From positions 124,001 through 188,000 of the forward strand of contig NZ_QUSX01000002.1 of assembly GCF_003933245.1 (NCBI RefSeq): a stretch of DNA of 64,000 nt. Direction: 5' to 3'. The notes below the pieces were generated by a model. It worked only from the letters and a program-made list of their open reading frames with translations, did not search any database and had not been told where the DNA came from. Position numbers and translations under genes: made by a program. Shown one piece after another: positions 27,874-36,570 of this stretch. Within the stretch, counting starts at the first letter, position 1, and each line of letters starts with the position of its first letter. The stretch comes from Maribacter algicola. GTDB taxonomy: Bacteria; Bacteroidota; Bacteroidia; Flavobacteriales; Flavobacteriaceae.

Positions 27874-27985
27874 GTAAAAGGATTCTGTAAATCCTACTAA
27901 ATGGAAAACATCGATGTTTCTATTCCCAGTATTTGATGTAAAAAAATTCTGTAAACCCTGCTATTTCTAAAACATCCAAAGCTTT
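27874..27985. repeat. Imperfect tandem repeat, period 64
   Basis: Two diverged copies of GTAAAA..ATTCTGTAAA.CCT.CTA..t..AAAACATC..A.G start at 27874 and 27938. About three quarters of the aligned bases agree over some 45 positions. The rest of the gap 27780-28147 contains no ORF of interest. Confidence 0.4.
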
Positions 27986-28147
27986 CTGTGTAATCAGTTT
28001 TATTCGGTTTTATGTTGTAATAAATTGATTTTAAGGCTTATAAAAACGGAGATTACAAATGTATTAATTGTAAGGCGTCGTAGAATGCATATAGTAACGA
28101 TGAGTTACTTCAAAAAGTAATTTTAAAGGAAGCGTGCAAATGATAGG

Positions 28148-28948
28148 TCACTTCCCACCATTCGCCTGTAAATCAGCAATACAAAATGTATCCAAAGAGG
28201 GAATGGAACCTCCAGTTAACATGTTTAATAACCCTTCTCCTGTTTCGGCGGTCCAGAACATAAGACAGTTATCATCTGTACAATGCCTTCCATGCGCTGT
28301 ATCTTGGTGATTCGTCTGCATATCTGTTCCTGCATTGACCAAACCAAGTAAGTGTCCTACCTCATGATTGACTACTACAGATTCTAAAGTGGTCAAACTT
28401 GGAGCCAACGGCTGGTTGCTAAATTCTCTAATGGTCTGCCCGAAGATTACAAAGGAGGTGTTTCGATAGGCCACACCTAGAACCGAACCGTTTTCCGTGT
28501 TTTGATCATACTCACCATCCAAGAATAATCCGCTAACCGTAATCGTTCCTTGCTCATTGAATTTACTACGATGGGTATCCTCTATATTTCTAATATCCTG
28601 TATGGAATATACTTCTTGGCTTTCGTTTTCAACCTGTCTTTGAACAATTTCAACACCCTGTGGTTTGTTCAAACGGGCTTCCAAGAAGTCCTTGAAATTA
28701 ACCAAGGTTGAAGCGGTAGGTTGTAAATTGTCTACATACAGTATTTCCACAACCAACTTCTCAAAACTGTTGGATGATAAAAGGTCGTTTGCGGAATCCC
28801 CTACACCTTTTTTATTTGCGGAAGTGTCCACTTCTATAGGGTTTCCATTTTCATCTTCAACAACTACCGTGTTATTCTCCGAATCTTTTGAGCAGGAAAT
28901 CGTTACAGCAAACAATAGGAGGAATAATTTTAGATTTTTAGTGTTCAT
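28148..28948 (-). CDS. Metzincin-like zinc metalloprotease lipoprotein
   Basis: 266 aa from the ATG at 28948, which gives a lipoprotein signal (LLFAVTISC, Cys19). A farther ATG at 29011 would place charged and aromatic residues before the signal and is rejected. The zinc motif is H195-E-V-G-H199-LLGL. It is followed not by the usual third His at fixed spacing but by a His-rich segment and C223-xxxx-C228-L-M230, recalling the Cx4CxM part of archaemetzincins. The family is common in flavobacteria as a putative membrane metalloprotease. Substrate unknown. It stands alone downstream of the tRNA. Confidence 0.8.
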   Translation of the reverse strand: MNTKNLKLFLLLFAVTISCSKDSENNTVVVEDENGNPIEVDTSANKKGVGDSANDLLSSNSFEKLVVEILYVDNLQPTASTLVNFKDFLEARLNKPQGVEIVQRQVENESQEVYSIQDIRNIEDTHRSKFNEQGTITVSGLFLDGEYDQNTENGSVLGVAYRNTSFVIFGQTIREFSNQPLAPSLTTLESVVVNHEVGHLLGLVNAGTDMQTNHQDTAHGRHCTDDNCLMFWTAETGEGLLNMLTGGSIPSLDTFCIADLQANGGK

Positions 28949-29106
28949 AGAAATTGAATTAGCAGCGTAGACATATAAATAGCAGTTGTATTCCAAACGT
29001 GATTCATCCACTGAAATTGTATCTGTGTTCTAATTCAAAAAAGACAAAGAATCCCAGTCCCGGTCAGGTCACCATTAGATGTTCATCAGGTTGCAATGGT
29101 AAGATT

Positions 29107-29268
29107 TTAGGTTGGAACTTTTATAGAGCTAGGCAGGTCGTTGTTTATATTATCTTTTGGATAATAAGCGCCTAAATATTTTTTAAAGAATTCAGTTGCG
29201 TCCTTTATCTGGAATTTTTTAGGATAAGGTGGAAGGGCTGTTTTTAGGTATTCTCCATGGCATGCCAT
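29107..29268 (-). pseudogene. Possible gene remnant (53-codon ORF with frame-shifted upstream reading)
   Basis: The minus strand reads MACHGEYLKTALPPYPKKFQ, continuing through FFKKYLGAYYPKD to a TAA, which has a protein-like composition. Immediately upstream, in another frame, YKIMLMENLVYNGIIVVTKEW is also protein-like. The two run into each other around 29255-29275, as if one reading frame had been broken by an indel. A further in-frame stop lies upstream (near 29350). I recognise no family. It may be the decayed 3' part of an older gene in the 0.5-kb gap between the metalloprotease and the response regulator. Confidence 0.3.
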
Positions 29269-29444
29269 TCCTTAGTTACAACAATGATCCCATTGTAAAC
29301 CAAATTTTCCATTAGCATGATTTTGTAGTTATGTTCGTCTATCTTTATTTTTCATTCATCTACAGTAAAATACCATCGGTCGAAAGCTATTCATAATTAT
29401 GGTATCTTCATAGGATATTTGTTCGCTACGCTAAACATACACTT

Positions 29445-29846
29445 ATGCACATTTTACTAATAGAAGATGATTCTATAGAAATCATGAAGTTGGAGCGCAC
29501 CGTGAGTAAGCTAGAGGTAAATCATAAAATAACCCAAGCTAAAAATGGAGAGGAGGCGCTCCAGTTTCTTAATTCTGATAACAGGTTGCCCGATATTATT
29601 TTGTTGGACCTGAATATGCCCCGGATGAGCGGCATAGAGTTTCTGAAAATTCTTAAGGAAGATGATAAGTTACGTTATATACCAACCATCGTTCTTACAA
29701 CATCGGAAAACAGGGTCGATTTATTGGAGTGCTATAAAGTAGGTATCGCAGGATACGTAATAAAGCCTCTAAAATATGAGGACTATGAGTATAAGCTTAA
29801 GCGCGTTCTTGAGTATTGGGACATCAATGAATTGGTCAAAGCCTAG
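29445..29846 (+). CDS. Stand-alone receiver (REC) protein
   Basis: 133 aa, receiver domain only. Acidic pair E7/D8/D9, phospho-acceptor D55 (ILLDLNMP), T/S at LTTSE and K108-region IKPLKYEDYE. It is similar in type to single-domain Rcp1-like regulators, which dock to PAS-rich histidine kinases. It opens the signalling cluster, 77 bases before the H-NOX gene, and is the likely phosphate acceptor or intermediate of the PAS kinase two genes downstream. Confidence 0.92.
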   Translation: MHILLIEDDSIEIMKLERTVSKLEVNHKITQAKNGEEALQFLNSDNRLPDIILLDLNMPRMSGIEFLKILKEDDKLRYIPTIVLTTSENRVDLLECYKVGIAGYVIKPLKYEDYEYKLKRVLEYWDINELVKA

Positions 29847-29923
29847 TTAAAAAGACCATTTCACAACAAAATTTTAGCACCCTGTATTACTTTTCTTACT
29901 TTTAAACTGAATTAATCAGATAC

Positions 29924-30466
29924 ATGAAAGGAATTGTTTTTACAGAGTTCTTGGAAATGGTTGAGACCGCTTATGGTCTCGAGGTAGTCGACTCAATCAT
30001 CGAAAAGTCCAACTTGCCTTCGGAAGGAATCTACACATCCGTTGCAACCTACGAATTTAATGAAATGGTCAGCCTTATTACGGAGTTAAGTAAAGAGGTT
30101 GACATTCCCCCCGGTGACTTAATATATACTTTTGGACATTACTTGTTTTCCAGTTTGGGCAATGCACATCCAGAGGTGATCCAGAATTATAACAGCCCTT
30201 TAGGACTTTTGTATTCTATAGAGGACCATATTCATGTCCATGTAAAAAAACTCTATCCGGATGCGGAACTGCCTTCTTTCAAAATTTTGGAAAAAACCGA
30301 TAATTCACTTACCATGGTCTACACCTCTTCAAGAGGACTCTACCGCTTGGCCCATGGTCTTATAGAAAAAACCTTTGAACATTTTAATGGCAAGGCAGAT
30401 GTTACCTATGAACTTATAAAGGAGAACGGAACGGAAGTCAAATTTAAGATTGTCCAATATGGATAA
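29924..30466 (+). CDS. H-NOX haem nitric-oxide/oxygen-binding sensor
   Basis: 180 aa, the full length of a stand-alone bacterial H-NOX. The proximal haem ligand is H104 in IHVHVKKLYPDAELP. The propionate-binding YxSxR motif is Y133-T-S135-S-R137. N-terminal MKGIVFTEFLEMVE is typical. A distal-pocket tyrosine as used by O2-binding members is not evident, so NO sensing is more likely. That last point is inference. The stop codon overlaps the start of the histidine kinase gene by 8 bases, the usual operon arrangement in which NO-loaded H-NOX inhibits its partner kinase. Confidence 0.95.
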   Translation: MKGIVFTEFLEMVETAYGLEVVDSIIEKSNLPSEGIYTSVATYEFNEMVSLITELSKEVDIPPGDLIYTFGHYLFSSLGNAHPEVIQNYNSPLGLLYSIEDHIHVHVKKLYPDAELPSFKILEKTDNSLTMVYTSSRGLYRLAHGLIEKTFEHFNGKADVTYELIKENGTEVKFKIVQYG

Positions 30467-32837
30467 CAAGGAGGTCCTACTTCTTAAAAAAGCCTTGGAG
30501 CGCCAAAAAAAAGCGCGCCAGCAGGCTGAGAGGATTCTTGAAAGTAAATCCAAGGAGCTTTATGACGTTACGCGTCACTTAAAAGAGACCAATACTAAGT
30601 TAGAGGGCCTTTTAAGTGAAAGAACATCTGAATTGGATGGAGTGTTTATGAACATTTTGGACCCTTATATATTAATGGATCTGCAGTTCAATGTTATCAA
30701 TATGAACACTTCCGCGAAGGAACTGTTGCAAAAAGACCACACCAAAGAAAATGTAAATCTGGCACGTTTTGTACATCCAGATTTTCAACAGTATACCATG
30801 GAATCCATGCAATCCTTATTGGATGTGGGCACCCTTAAAAACTATAGGGCGAAAATAAGGATAGCCCATGATAGGGAGATTTGGGTTCAAATAAACGCCA
30901 GTCTCATTTTTAATAATAAAAGAAAACCAATTGCGGCCCAAGGGATAATTAGGGATATAACCGGGGAAATGGAAGTAAAGGAACTGTTGGCGGAACAGAA
31001 AAAGCAACTGGATATAATTGTTGAAAATTCTCCTTTGGGCATTCTATTGGCCAAGGATAATAGGATAATTAAGGCGAACAAAACTTTTATAGATATGTTG
31101 GGGTATTCCCATAATGAATTAAAGAATATTTCCTTGAAGGATATATCCGCCCCGGAAGAACAATCGGATTCATGTATGCTTCTCGATCAAATGAACGAAG
31201 GTATCTTGGAGGAGTTTACCGCCATAAAAAGATTCTTTAAAAAGGATGGGTCGTTCATTTTGACCAAGACCAGAATGAATGCCGTGACCAACCATCATGG
31301 GGAGATAAATTATCAGGTAGGGATTATTGAGGACATTTCAAAGGAGCGAAAGGCCGAAATGGAGTTGAAGGCATCTGAGAGTAGGCTTTCCACCTTAATT
31401 TCCAATCTGCATTCCGGTGTTTTGTTGGAGGATGAGGACCGAAGAATTGCGCTTACCAATAAAATGTTCTGCAATCTTTTCAGCATTCCCGCAAATCCTA
31501 ATGATTTGAAAGGTGCGGATTGCAGTGAATCCGCTGAACAGAGCAAGATTTACTTTAAAAATCCCGACGCATTCGTAAAAAGAATAGAGGAAATACTTGA
31601 ACAGAGGGAAACCGTTCTTTCTGACGAGCTTGAGTTGGTCGATGGTAGGGTGCTTGAACGGGACTATATTCCAATTTATAACGACGGCATCTACAAGGGA
31701 CACCTTTGGGCATACCATGATGTGACCATCGGCAAAAATTATAAAAGGAATCTGGAGGCCCAAAGGGAGAAGTATAGCAGCATCATTGCAAATATGAACC
31801 TTGGTCTTGTGGAAGTGGACAATAACGATGTCATCCAAATGGTGAACCACAGTTTTTGCCAGATGAGCGGTTTTGAAGAACATGAACTTGTTGGCAAGGT
31901 GGCGAGCGAAGTAATTCACATTACCAATAAGGAGGTTATTTCCGCAAAAAATAAAACACGACTGGCCGGAGCATCTGATTCCTACGAAATTGAGGTGCAA
32001 AGAAAGGATGGTAGAAATAGACATTGGCTCATTAGCGGGGCACCAAGATATAATGAATCCGGTACCGTCATTGGATCTATAGGGATTCACTTGGATATTA
32101 CGGACCAAAAGAATTTGGAGTTCCAAAAGGAAAAACTTTTAAAGGAATTGGAAATAAGCAATACAGGGTTACAGGAATACGCCCATATTGTTTCCCACGA
32201 TTTAAAATCCCCTTTGAGAAGTATCAGTTCCTTGGCCACGTGGCTCAACGAGGATTATAAGGATGTTTTGGACGATGGGGGAAAGCAACAATTGCATTTG
32301 ATGCAGGAAAAAGTAGCTTCCATGGATAAATTGATCCACGGCATCTTGGAATATTCTACCGCAAATAGTTCAGAATTGGATAATACCTGTGTAAACCTCA
32401 ATGAGGTGATAACAGAGATACAGGAAGTCATATATATACCAGACCACGTGGAAATATGTGTGGCCCAAGACTTACCGACCATCATTGCCGATAGGACCAA
32501 AATGCATCAGCTTTTCCAAAATATCATAGGGAACGCCGTGGTACATATTGAAAAGGAAAAGGGCCTCGTAGAAGTATTCGCCCAAGATAAAAACGACTAC
32601 TGGCAATTTACAGTAAAGGACAACGGCGTAGGAATCCCTAAAAAGTATCATGAGAAAATATTCAAGATATTCCAGTCTGTTGGGGAAAATCAAAGGTCAA
32701 CAGGTATTGGTTTATCCATCGTTAAAAAAATCGTGGATAGATATGAAGGCGAAATATGGATAGAAAGTGAAATAGGGGAGGGAACCGAGTTCCATTTTAC
32801 GCTGAAGAAGAATTTAAATAACCATAAGAAAGAATAA
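30459..32837 (+). CDS. H-NOX-associated multi-PAS sensor histidine kinase
   Basis: 792 aa from the ATG at 30459, which overlaps the H-NOX stop. Cytoplasmic, with no membrane spans. The layout is a long coiled coil (about 1-60, LKKALERQKKARQQAER), four PAS domains (about 60-165, 175-295, 300-430, 435-555), HisKA with phospho-acceptor H580 (VSHDLKSPLRS), and an HATPase domain (N box GNAVVHIEKEKG, G1 DNGVGIP, G2 STGIGLSIVKK). All kinase boxes are intact. No receiver is fused, so phosphate must go to the separate REC and Hpt/LytTR proteins of the cluster. The N-terminal coiled coil is a plausible H-NOX contact. Confidence 0.92.
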   Translation: MDNKEVLLLKKALERQKKARQQAERILESKSKELYDVTRHLKETNTKLEGLLSERTSELDGVFMNILDPYILMDLQFNVINMNTSAKELLQKDHTKENVNLARFVHPDFQQYTMESMQSLLDVGTLKNYRAKIRIAHDREIWVQINASLIFNNKRKPIAAQGIIRDITGEMEVKELLAEQKKQLDIIVENSPLGILLAKDNRIIKANKTFIDMLGYSHNELKNISLKDISAPEEQSDSCMLLDQMNEGILEEFTAIKRFFKKDGSFILTKTRMNAVTNHHGEINYQVGIIEDISKERKAEMELKASESRLSTLISNLHSGVLLEDEDRRIALTNKMFCNLFSIPANPNDLKGADCSESAEQSKIYFKNPDAFVKRIEEILEQRETVLSDELELVDGRVLERDYIPIYNDGIYKGHLWAYHDVTIGKNYKRNLEAQREKYSSIIANMNLGLVEVDNNDVIQMVNHSFCQMSGFEEHELVGKVASEVIHITNKEVISAKNKTRLAGASDSYEIEVQRKDGRNRHWLISGAPRYNESGTVIGSIGIHLDITDQKNLEFQKEKLLKELEISNTGLQEYAHIVSHDLKSPLRSISSLATWLNEDYKDVLDDGGKQQLHLMQEKVASMDKLIHGILEYSTANSSELDNTCVNLNEVITEIQEVIYIPDHVEICVAQDLPTIIADRTKMHQLFQNIIGNAVVHIEKEKGLVEVFAQDKNDYWQFTVKDNGVGIPKKYHEKIFKIFQSVGENQRSTGIGLSIVKKIVDRYEGEIWIESEIGEGTEFHFTLKKNLNNHKKE

Positions 32838-32977
32838 AGTATAGGCTACAAGCCGAAGAAAATTGCCTCATGAGTTCAAACATAGCAGTGTTCTATAGAA
32901 CTCTTACAAAATTACACTTTGAATAAAACGAAAGAAAATAGAGGCGTCACTTTTCACCTTGCCTTTAAAGAAATTAT

Positions 32978-33298
32978 ATGCAGGAAAAACCTAATTTAAG
33001 CTATGTGGACCAATTGTCCGGCGATGATACCGAGTTTAAGAACTCCTTCATTTCCATTATAAAACAGGAATTTCCAAAGGAAATGGAGCTGTATTTGGAT
33101 TGCGTGGACAAACAACTGACCAAACAGACCGCCGATATCGTTCATAAAATAAAACATAAGTTCAGTATTCTAAGTATGCAGGATTCTTATAGACTGGCCG
33201 TTGCCTATGAAATGGAACTCTTGGAAGGAAACACAACTTCAGAATCCGAATTCAAATCTGTATTGAAAATTATGGAGAACTACTTAAAAACCATTTGA
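32978..33298 (+). CDS. Histidine phosphotransfer (Hpt) protein
   Basis: 106 aa, helical, with phospho-acceptor H56 in DIVHKIKHKFSIL (variant of the HxxKG Hpt motif, with the Gly replaced by His). It is small and acidic-amphipathic, as expected for a four-helix-bundle Hpt. It sits between the PAS kinase and the LytTR regulator, and its stop overlaps the next start (TGATG). It would shuttle phosphate from a receiver, possibly the stand-alone REC, to the LytTR protein. Confidence 0.82.
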   Translation: MQEKPNLSYVDQLSGDDTEFKNSFISIIKQEFPKEMELYLDCVDKQLTKQTADIVHKIKHKFSILSMQDSYRLAVAYEMELLEGNTTSESEFKSVLKIMENYLKTI

Positions 33299-34011
33299 TG
33301 ATGAATTGTATTATTATTGACGACGAAGCCGCAGCAAGGGCCGTAGTAAGGCAGTTATGTTCCAAAACACCTGAGCTGAATGTTATTGACGAGTTTGAAA
33401 ATGCCATTGATGCCATCAAGTTTTTGAACCATCAAGATATCGATATCGTCTTTTTGGACATTCACATGCCAGGTTTTACAGGTGTTGACTTTGTGCAGAC
33501 CTTAAAAAATCCCCCTAAAATTGTCCTAACCACTTCCGATACTGATTTTGGTATTGCTGCCTATGAATACGAGGCCATCGTGGATTATTTGGTCAAGCCT
33601 ATAACACCTGAACGATTCGAAAAAAGTGTCCAAAAAATTATAAATGCTAAAAACTCCCGACAAAAAAATGTCAAACCTGAAGGGCCCGGACCTTCTGGGG
33701 ACGAGGATTTGTACATCAACATAGACCGTCGTTTGATTAAATTGAAACTCGAAGAGATTTTGGTCATAGAGGCAAAAGGGGACTATATCGATATCAAGAC
33801 GATTAAGGAACAATTTAGAGTACATACCACGTTAAAGAAAATCAAGGAAAAATTACCGGAGAAATTGTTCCTTCAAATACATCGTTCCTTCATCATAAAT
33901 TTTACCAAGATTATTGATATTGAGGACAACAGTGTACTTATTGAAAAAAATGTTATTCCCATAAGCCGCTCCAACAGACCTGAACTCATGAGACGACTAA
34001 ATTTATTATAG
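33298..34011 (+). CDS. LytTR-family response regulator
   Basis: 237 aa from the ATG overlapping the Hpt stop; a TTG three bases earlier is possible but less likely. The receiver (1-120) has the acidic cluster DDE (8-10), phospho-acceptor D54 (VFLDIHMPG) and K of YLVKPI. The LytTR DNA-binding domain occupies about 140-235 (LEEILVIEAKGDYIDI, FLQIHRSFIINFTKI). It is the output of the H-NOX cluster. LytTR regulators recognise tandem direct repeats, but no candidate repeat was identified near the cluster. Confidence 0.93.
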   Translation: MMNCIIIDDEAAARAVVRQLCSKTPELNVIDEFENAIDAIKFLNHQDIDIVFLDIHMPGFTGVDFVQTLKNPPKIVLTTSDTDFGIAAYEYEAIVDYLVKPITPERFEKSVQKIINAKNSRQKNVKPEGPGPSGDEDLYINIDRRLIKLKLEEILVIEAKGDYIDIKTIKEQFRVHTTLKKIKEKLPEKLFLQIHRSFIINFTKIIDIEDNSVLIEKNVIPISRSNRPELMRRLNLL

Positions 34012-34139
34012 ACGGTCCCCGTAGGTATTCAACCACCGGTCTACAGTATTGGGTGTTTTAACCTCAAAACCAATGGAATAGCTAAACCATGAACTAAATT
34101 TGTGGGTATAGTTATTAGTCGAACCTAAAATTATCACTC

Positions 34140-34253
34140 ATGAAAAGTTCAATCTTGCTAGTACTTACTTTGAAGACTTTGGTAACCAGTTTAATTGGTG
34201 TTTTGCTTTCCGTGGTTTTTGCCGCCTCTTTTTCCATATTCGGTATTTTTTAG
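34140..34253 (+). CDS. Possible 37-aa membrane micro-protein
   Basis: ATG start and 37 codons, almost entirely hydrophobic after MKSS (two hydrophobic stretches, 5-15 and 18-37). A -7-like TAAATTTG lies at 34095-34102, about 38 bases before the start. It lies between the LytTR regulator and the convergent universal stress gene. No family recognised. The rest of the 34012-34381 gap shows nothing else. Confidence 0.35.
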   Translation: MKSSILLVLTLKTLVTSLIGVLLSVVFAASFSIFGIF

Positions 34254-34381
34254 AAACTAAGTCTGCGGTTGTCTGTGGAAGGATACTTATAAGGAATTAT
34301 GGGATTCTATTCCTATAAAATATTATAAAGTAAAATGGAAATAACGGATTCTTCAATACGGAACTGTGTTTCCTTAAATCT

Positions 34382-35221
34382 TTAAATCGATGTATGATTG
34401 ATGGACATAATCGGGATTTTTATTTCTGATTCCATGGTTTTGATTACATCTTTATGGAATAATTTTTTGAAAATGGAATCCTCTTGCCGTTCCAATAAGA
34501 CGACCATATTGGGATTTTCATTGCCTATGAACATCCGTAGGCCAAGGGGAACTGTTTCTGCTTTGATGACGTGAAAGGAAATATGATCTCCGTGCATTTT
34601 TTCATGCAGTATTTCGCTGAACCATTCCATTTGTTCTTCTCCTTTGGTATTTGTACCTGTATCCACATGGGCAATCTTTATGGAAACGTCCATGTTATTG
34701 AATAACTGCCCTAATTGGAAAATGGCCCGGGCATCCGCTTCCTCAAAGTCGGTTGCATAGACAAGGGACGTTATCGTTGAGAATACAAAACCATTTGGAA
34801 CGATCAATAATTTAGAGTTTATATGTTTGAGCAGCCCATTGGCAATATTCCCTGAAAACAGCCCTCTTTTGGTATGTTCGTCCTTCATACCCACAATAAC
34901 AAGATCACAGTCCAGATGTACGGTATACTCCAAAATGGTATCGGGAATTGAAACGCCAAATTCAGCCCTAGGGTGTATTTTTAATCCGTTCATTTTTTGG
35001 ATCCCCTTTTCCGTATAGTAATTTACTAAATGCTGCAATTTCTCCGTTTTCAGGCTTCGTTGAATCTGCTTCTCCGTTTTAATGGTTCTTGCGGCAACCG
35101 GGGGAATGTCATAGACATAGAGCAATACCAATTGTGCATTTAGCTGCAGGGATAGTTTTTGGGCATATTGCAGGGTAGGAACGGAGTACACGCTGCAATC
35201 CGTCGCATATAGAATAGTCAT
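34382..35221 (-). CDS. Tandem universal stress protein (UspA)
   Basis: 279 aa from the ATG at 35221, which starts directly with the Usp beta strand (MTILYATDCS). The longer reading from 35260 would run into the promoter. There are two Usp domains (1-145 and 150-279). The first has the nucleotide-loop-like VGMKDEHTKRGLFSGNIANGL near 110. The second is less conserved. It probably acts in stress or low-oxygen physiology. A perfect FNR-type palindrome lies at promoter position upstream, which suggests anaerobic or redox control. Confidence 0.88.
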   Translation of the reverse strand: MTILYATDCSVYSVPTLQYAQKLSLQLNAQLVLLYVYDIPPVAARTIKTEKQIQRSLKTEKLQHLVNYYTEKGIQKMNGLKIHPRAEFGVSIPDTILEYTVHLDCDLVIVGMKDEHTKRGLFSGNIANGLLKHINSKLLIVPNGFVFSTITSLVYATDFEEADARAIFQLGQLFNNMDVSIKIAHVDTGTNTKGEEQMEWFSEILHEKMHGDHISFHVIKAETVPLGLRMFIGNENPNMVVLLERQEDSIFKKLFHKDVIKTMESEIKIPIMSINHTSI

Positions 35222-35265
35222 CGGGCTATTTTTGGGTTCCCATGAAACTATCGAAAACAATTGGA

Positions 35266-35293
35266 TTTAAGTATGATATAAATCATACTTAAA
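35266..35293 (-). promoter_or_regulatory. FNR-type palindrome upstream of the universal stress gene
   Basis: Perfect inverted repeat with 12-bp arms and core ATGAT-ATAA-ATCAT at 35273-35286. This is the TGAT-N4-ATCA form of Fnr sites. Reading toward the gene, exactly 22 bases separate the core from TAGTTTCA (35250-35243), a weak -7 element. The geometry is the same as in the GTAAC palindromes of the neighbouring island. Confidence 0.7.
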
Positions 35294-35370
35294 CAATCCG
35301 TATTTGGTTAATTTAGAAGTTTCCTCTGTCCCTTAGTATTTCGGGAACATTCGCCATCCTTAAAGCGATA

Positions 35371-35784
35371 TCAATGCGGTAATTTATCCTTTATCAAACC
35401 GTACAAAAAAGTACCGAAAATCGAGGCGATTATGACTACAATGATGGGAACATAACCTACGCCTACTAATGTAAACATAGGACCTGGGCAAGCACCGGCC
35501 AAGGCCCAACCCAATCCAAAAAGTATTCCACCGAACATATATCTGCTAAAACTCTTGGCCTTGGGTGGAATTTGTATAGTTTCCCCGTAAAATGATTTAA
35601 TAGGCACTCTTTTTATCAGTTGCACCAATACAATTCCAATAATCACCGTAGAACCAATGATTCCGTACATATGGAAGGATTCGAACTTGAACATCTCATA
35701 GATCCTGAACCATGAGGCAGCTTCGGATTTGAACATGGTGATTCCAAATACGATTCCGATCAATAAATAGGACACTGTTCTCAT
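35371..35784 (-). CDS. YeeE/YedE-type sulfur transporter, second half
   Basis: 137 aa, about four membrane spans, with the signature GACPGP near residue 97. In YeeE a Cys in such a motif guides thiosulfate through the membrane. Here the transporter is split over two genes separated by 4 bases, the PmpA/PmpB-like arrangement often found beside sulfide and persulfide genes. The partner supplies the GGCTSGH motif. Likely imports or moves thiosulfate or another sulfur species. Confidence 0.88.
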   Translation of the reverse strand: MRTVSYLLIGIVFGITMFKSEAASWFRIYEMFKFESFHMYGIIGSTVIIGIVLVQLIKRVPIKSFYGETIQIPPKAKSFSRYMFGGILFGLGWALAGACPGPMFTLVGVGYVPIIVVIIASIFGTFLYGLIKDKLPH

Positions 35785-35788
35785 ACTT

Positions 35789-36346
35789 CTAAAATATTAG
35801 AGGGAAAATAAGGTGGATCATGGTCAAACCCCCGATAAAAAACCCGAAAACGGCAATCAGGGAAGGAAACTGAAGGTTGCTGAGGCCTGAAATAGCATGG
35901 CCAGAGGTGCAACCCCCAGCATAACGTGTTCCAAAGCCTACCAATATACCGCCTATGATCAATAGTCCAAGACTTTTGATATCGGTCAAGGCATTCATAT
36001 CGAAAAGTTCCGTGGGCAAATAGGCCTTGCCCGCACTTTCAAATCCAAGTCCCTTAAGGTCCGTAACCGTATCCGGATTGATAGCAACGGCAGCATCCGT
36101 TGTCATAAAATGTGAACCAATAAAACCACCAATGATGGCGCCCAGAACAACAACTAGGTTCCAGCGTTGCGCCTTCCAATCGAATCTAAAAAAATCAGAT
36201 GTCTTTCCTGCACCACAAATGGTGCACATGGTTCTAAGGTTGGATGACATTCCAAAATTCTTCCCCACCATCAAAAGCAGAAACATGACCAAGGCAATCA
36301 TAGGCCCGGAGACATACCAGGGCCAGGGTTCATAAATCCAGTCCAT
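35789..36346 (-). CDS. YeeE/YedE-type sulfur transporter, first half
   Basis: 185 aa, about five membrane spans, with the Cys signature GGCTSGHAISGL near residue 147. An additional CTIC pair (MCTICGAG near 42) could be a second thiol relay. It is first in the two-gene operon with the 137-aa partner. A GTAAC-N4-GTTAC palindrome and a perfect TATATTTG -7 element precede it, so it belongs to the island-wide Crp/Fnr regulon. Confidence 0.88.
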   Translation of the reverse strand: MDWIYEPWPWYVSGPMIALVMFLLLMVGKNFGMSSNLRTMCTICGAGKTSDFFRFDWKAQRWNLVVVLGAIIGGFIGSHFMTTDAAVAINPDTVTDLKGLGFESAGKAYLPTELFDMNALTDIKSLGLLIIGGILVGFGTRYAGGCTSGHAISGLSNLQFPSLIAVFGFFIGGLTMIHLIFPLIF

Positions 36347-36362
36347 ATCAATTTTTAAGTCA

Positions 36363-36407
36363 CAAATATATGACTTTGATCAGGTTTATGTATGTAACAA
36401 TGGTTAC
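36363..36407 (-). promoter_or_regulatory. Crp/Fnr-type promoter of the YeeE pair
   Basis: Palindrome GTAAC-AATG-GTTAC at 36394-36407, extended to TATGTAAC/GTTACATA at 36391-36410. It is followed on the minus strand by 23 bases and TATATTTG (36370-36363). This is the only one of the set with 23 instead of 22 bases. Confidence 0.85.
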
Positions 36408-36570
36408 ATAGGTCTTAATCAGGTTTGAGAAGCCGTTTATTTAGCTTTTATAGAACACCATGGATTCTGAAAACATATTCTGAGCAAAAGTTCACTATAG
36501 CTTTAAACCGGTAATCAGACCATACAATTTTGACCGGATACAATGGATGGTACGGAAGTTTTTTGGGGGA

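Noticed and set aside
36369..36382. TGAT/GTCA-like imperfect palindrome overlapping the YeeE promoter spacer
   Set aside because: It is only partly symmetric and overlaps the bases between operator and -7 element, so it cannot be separated from chance.
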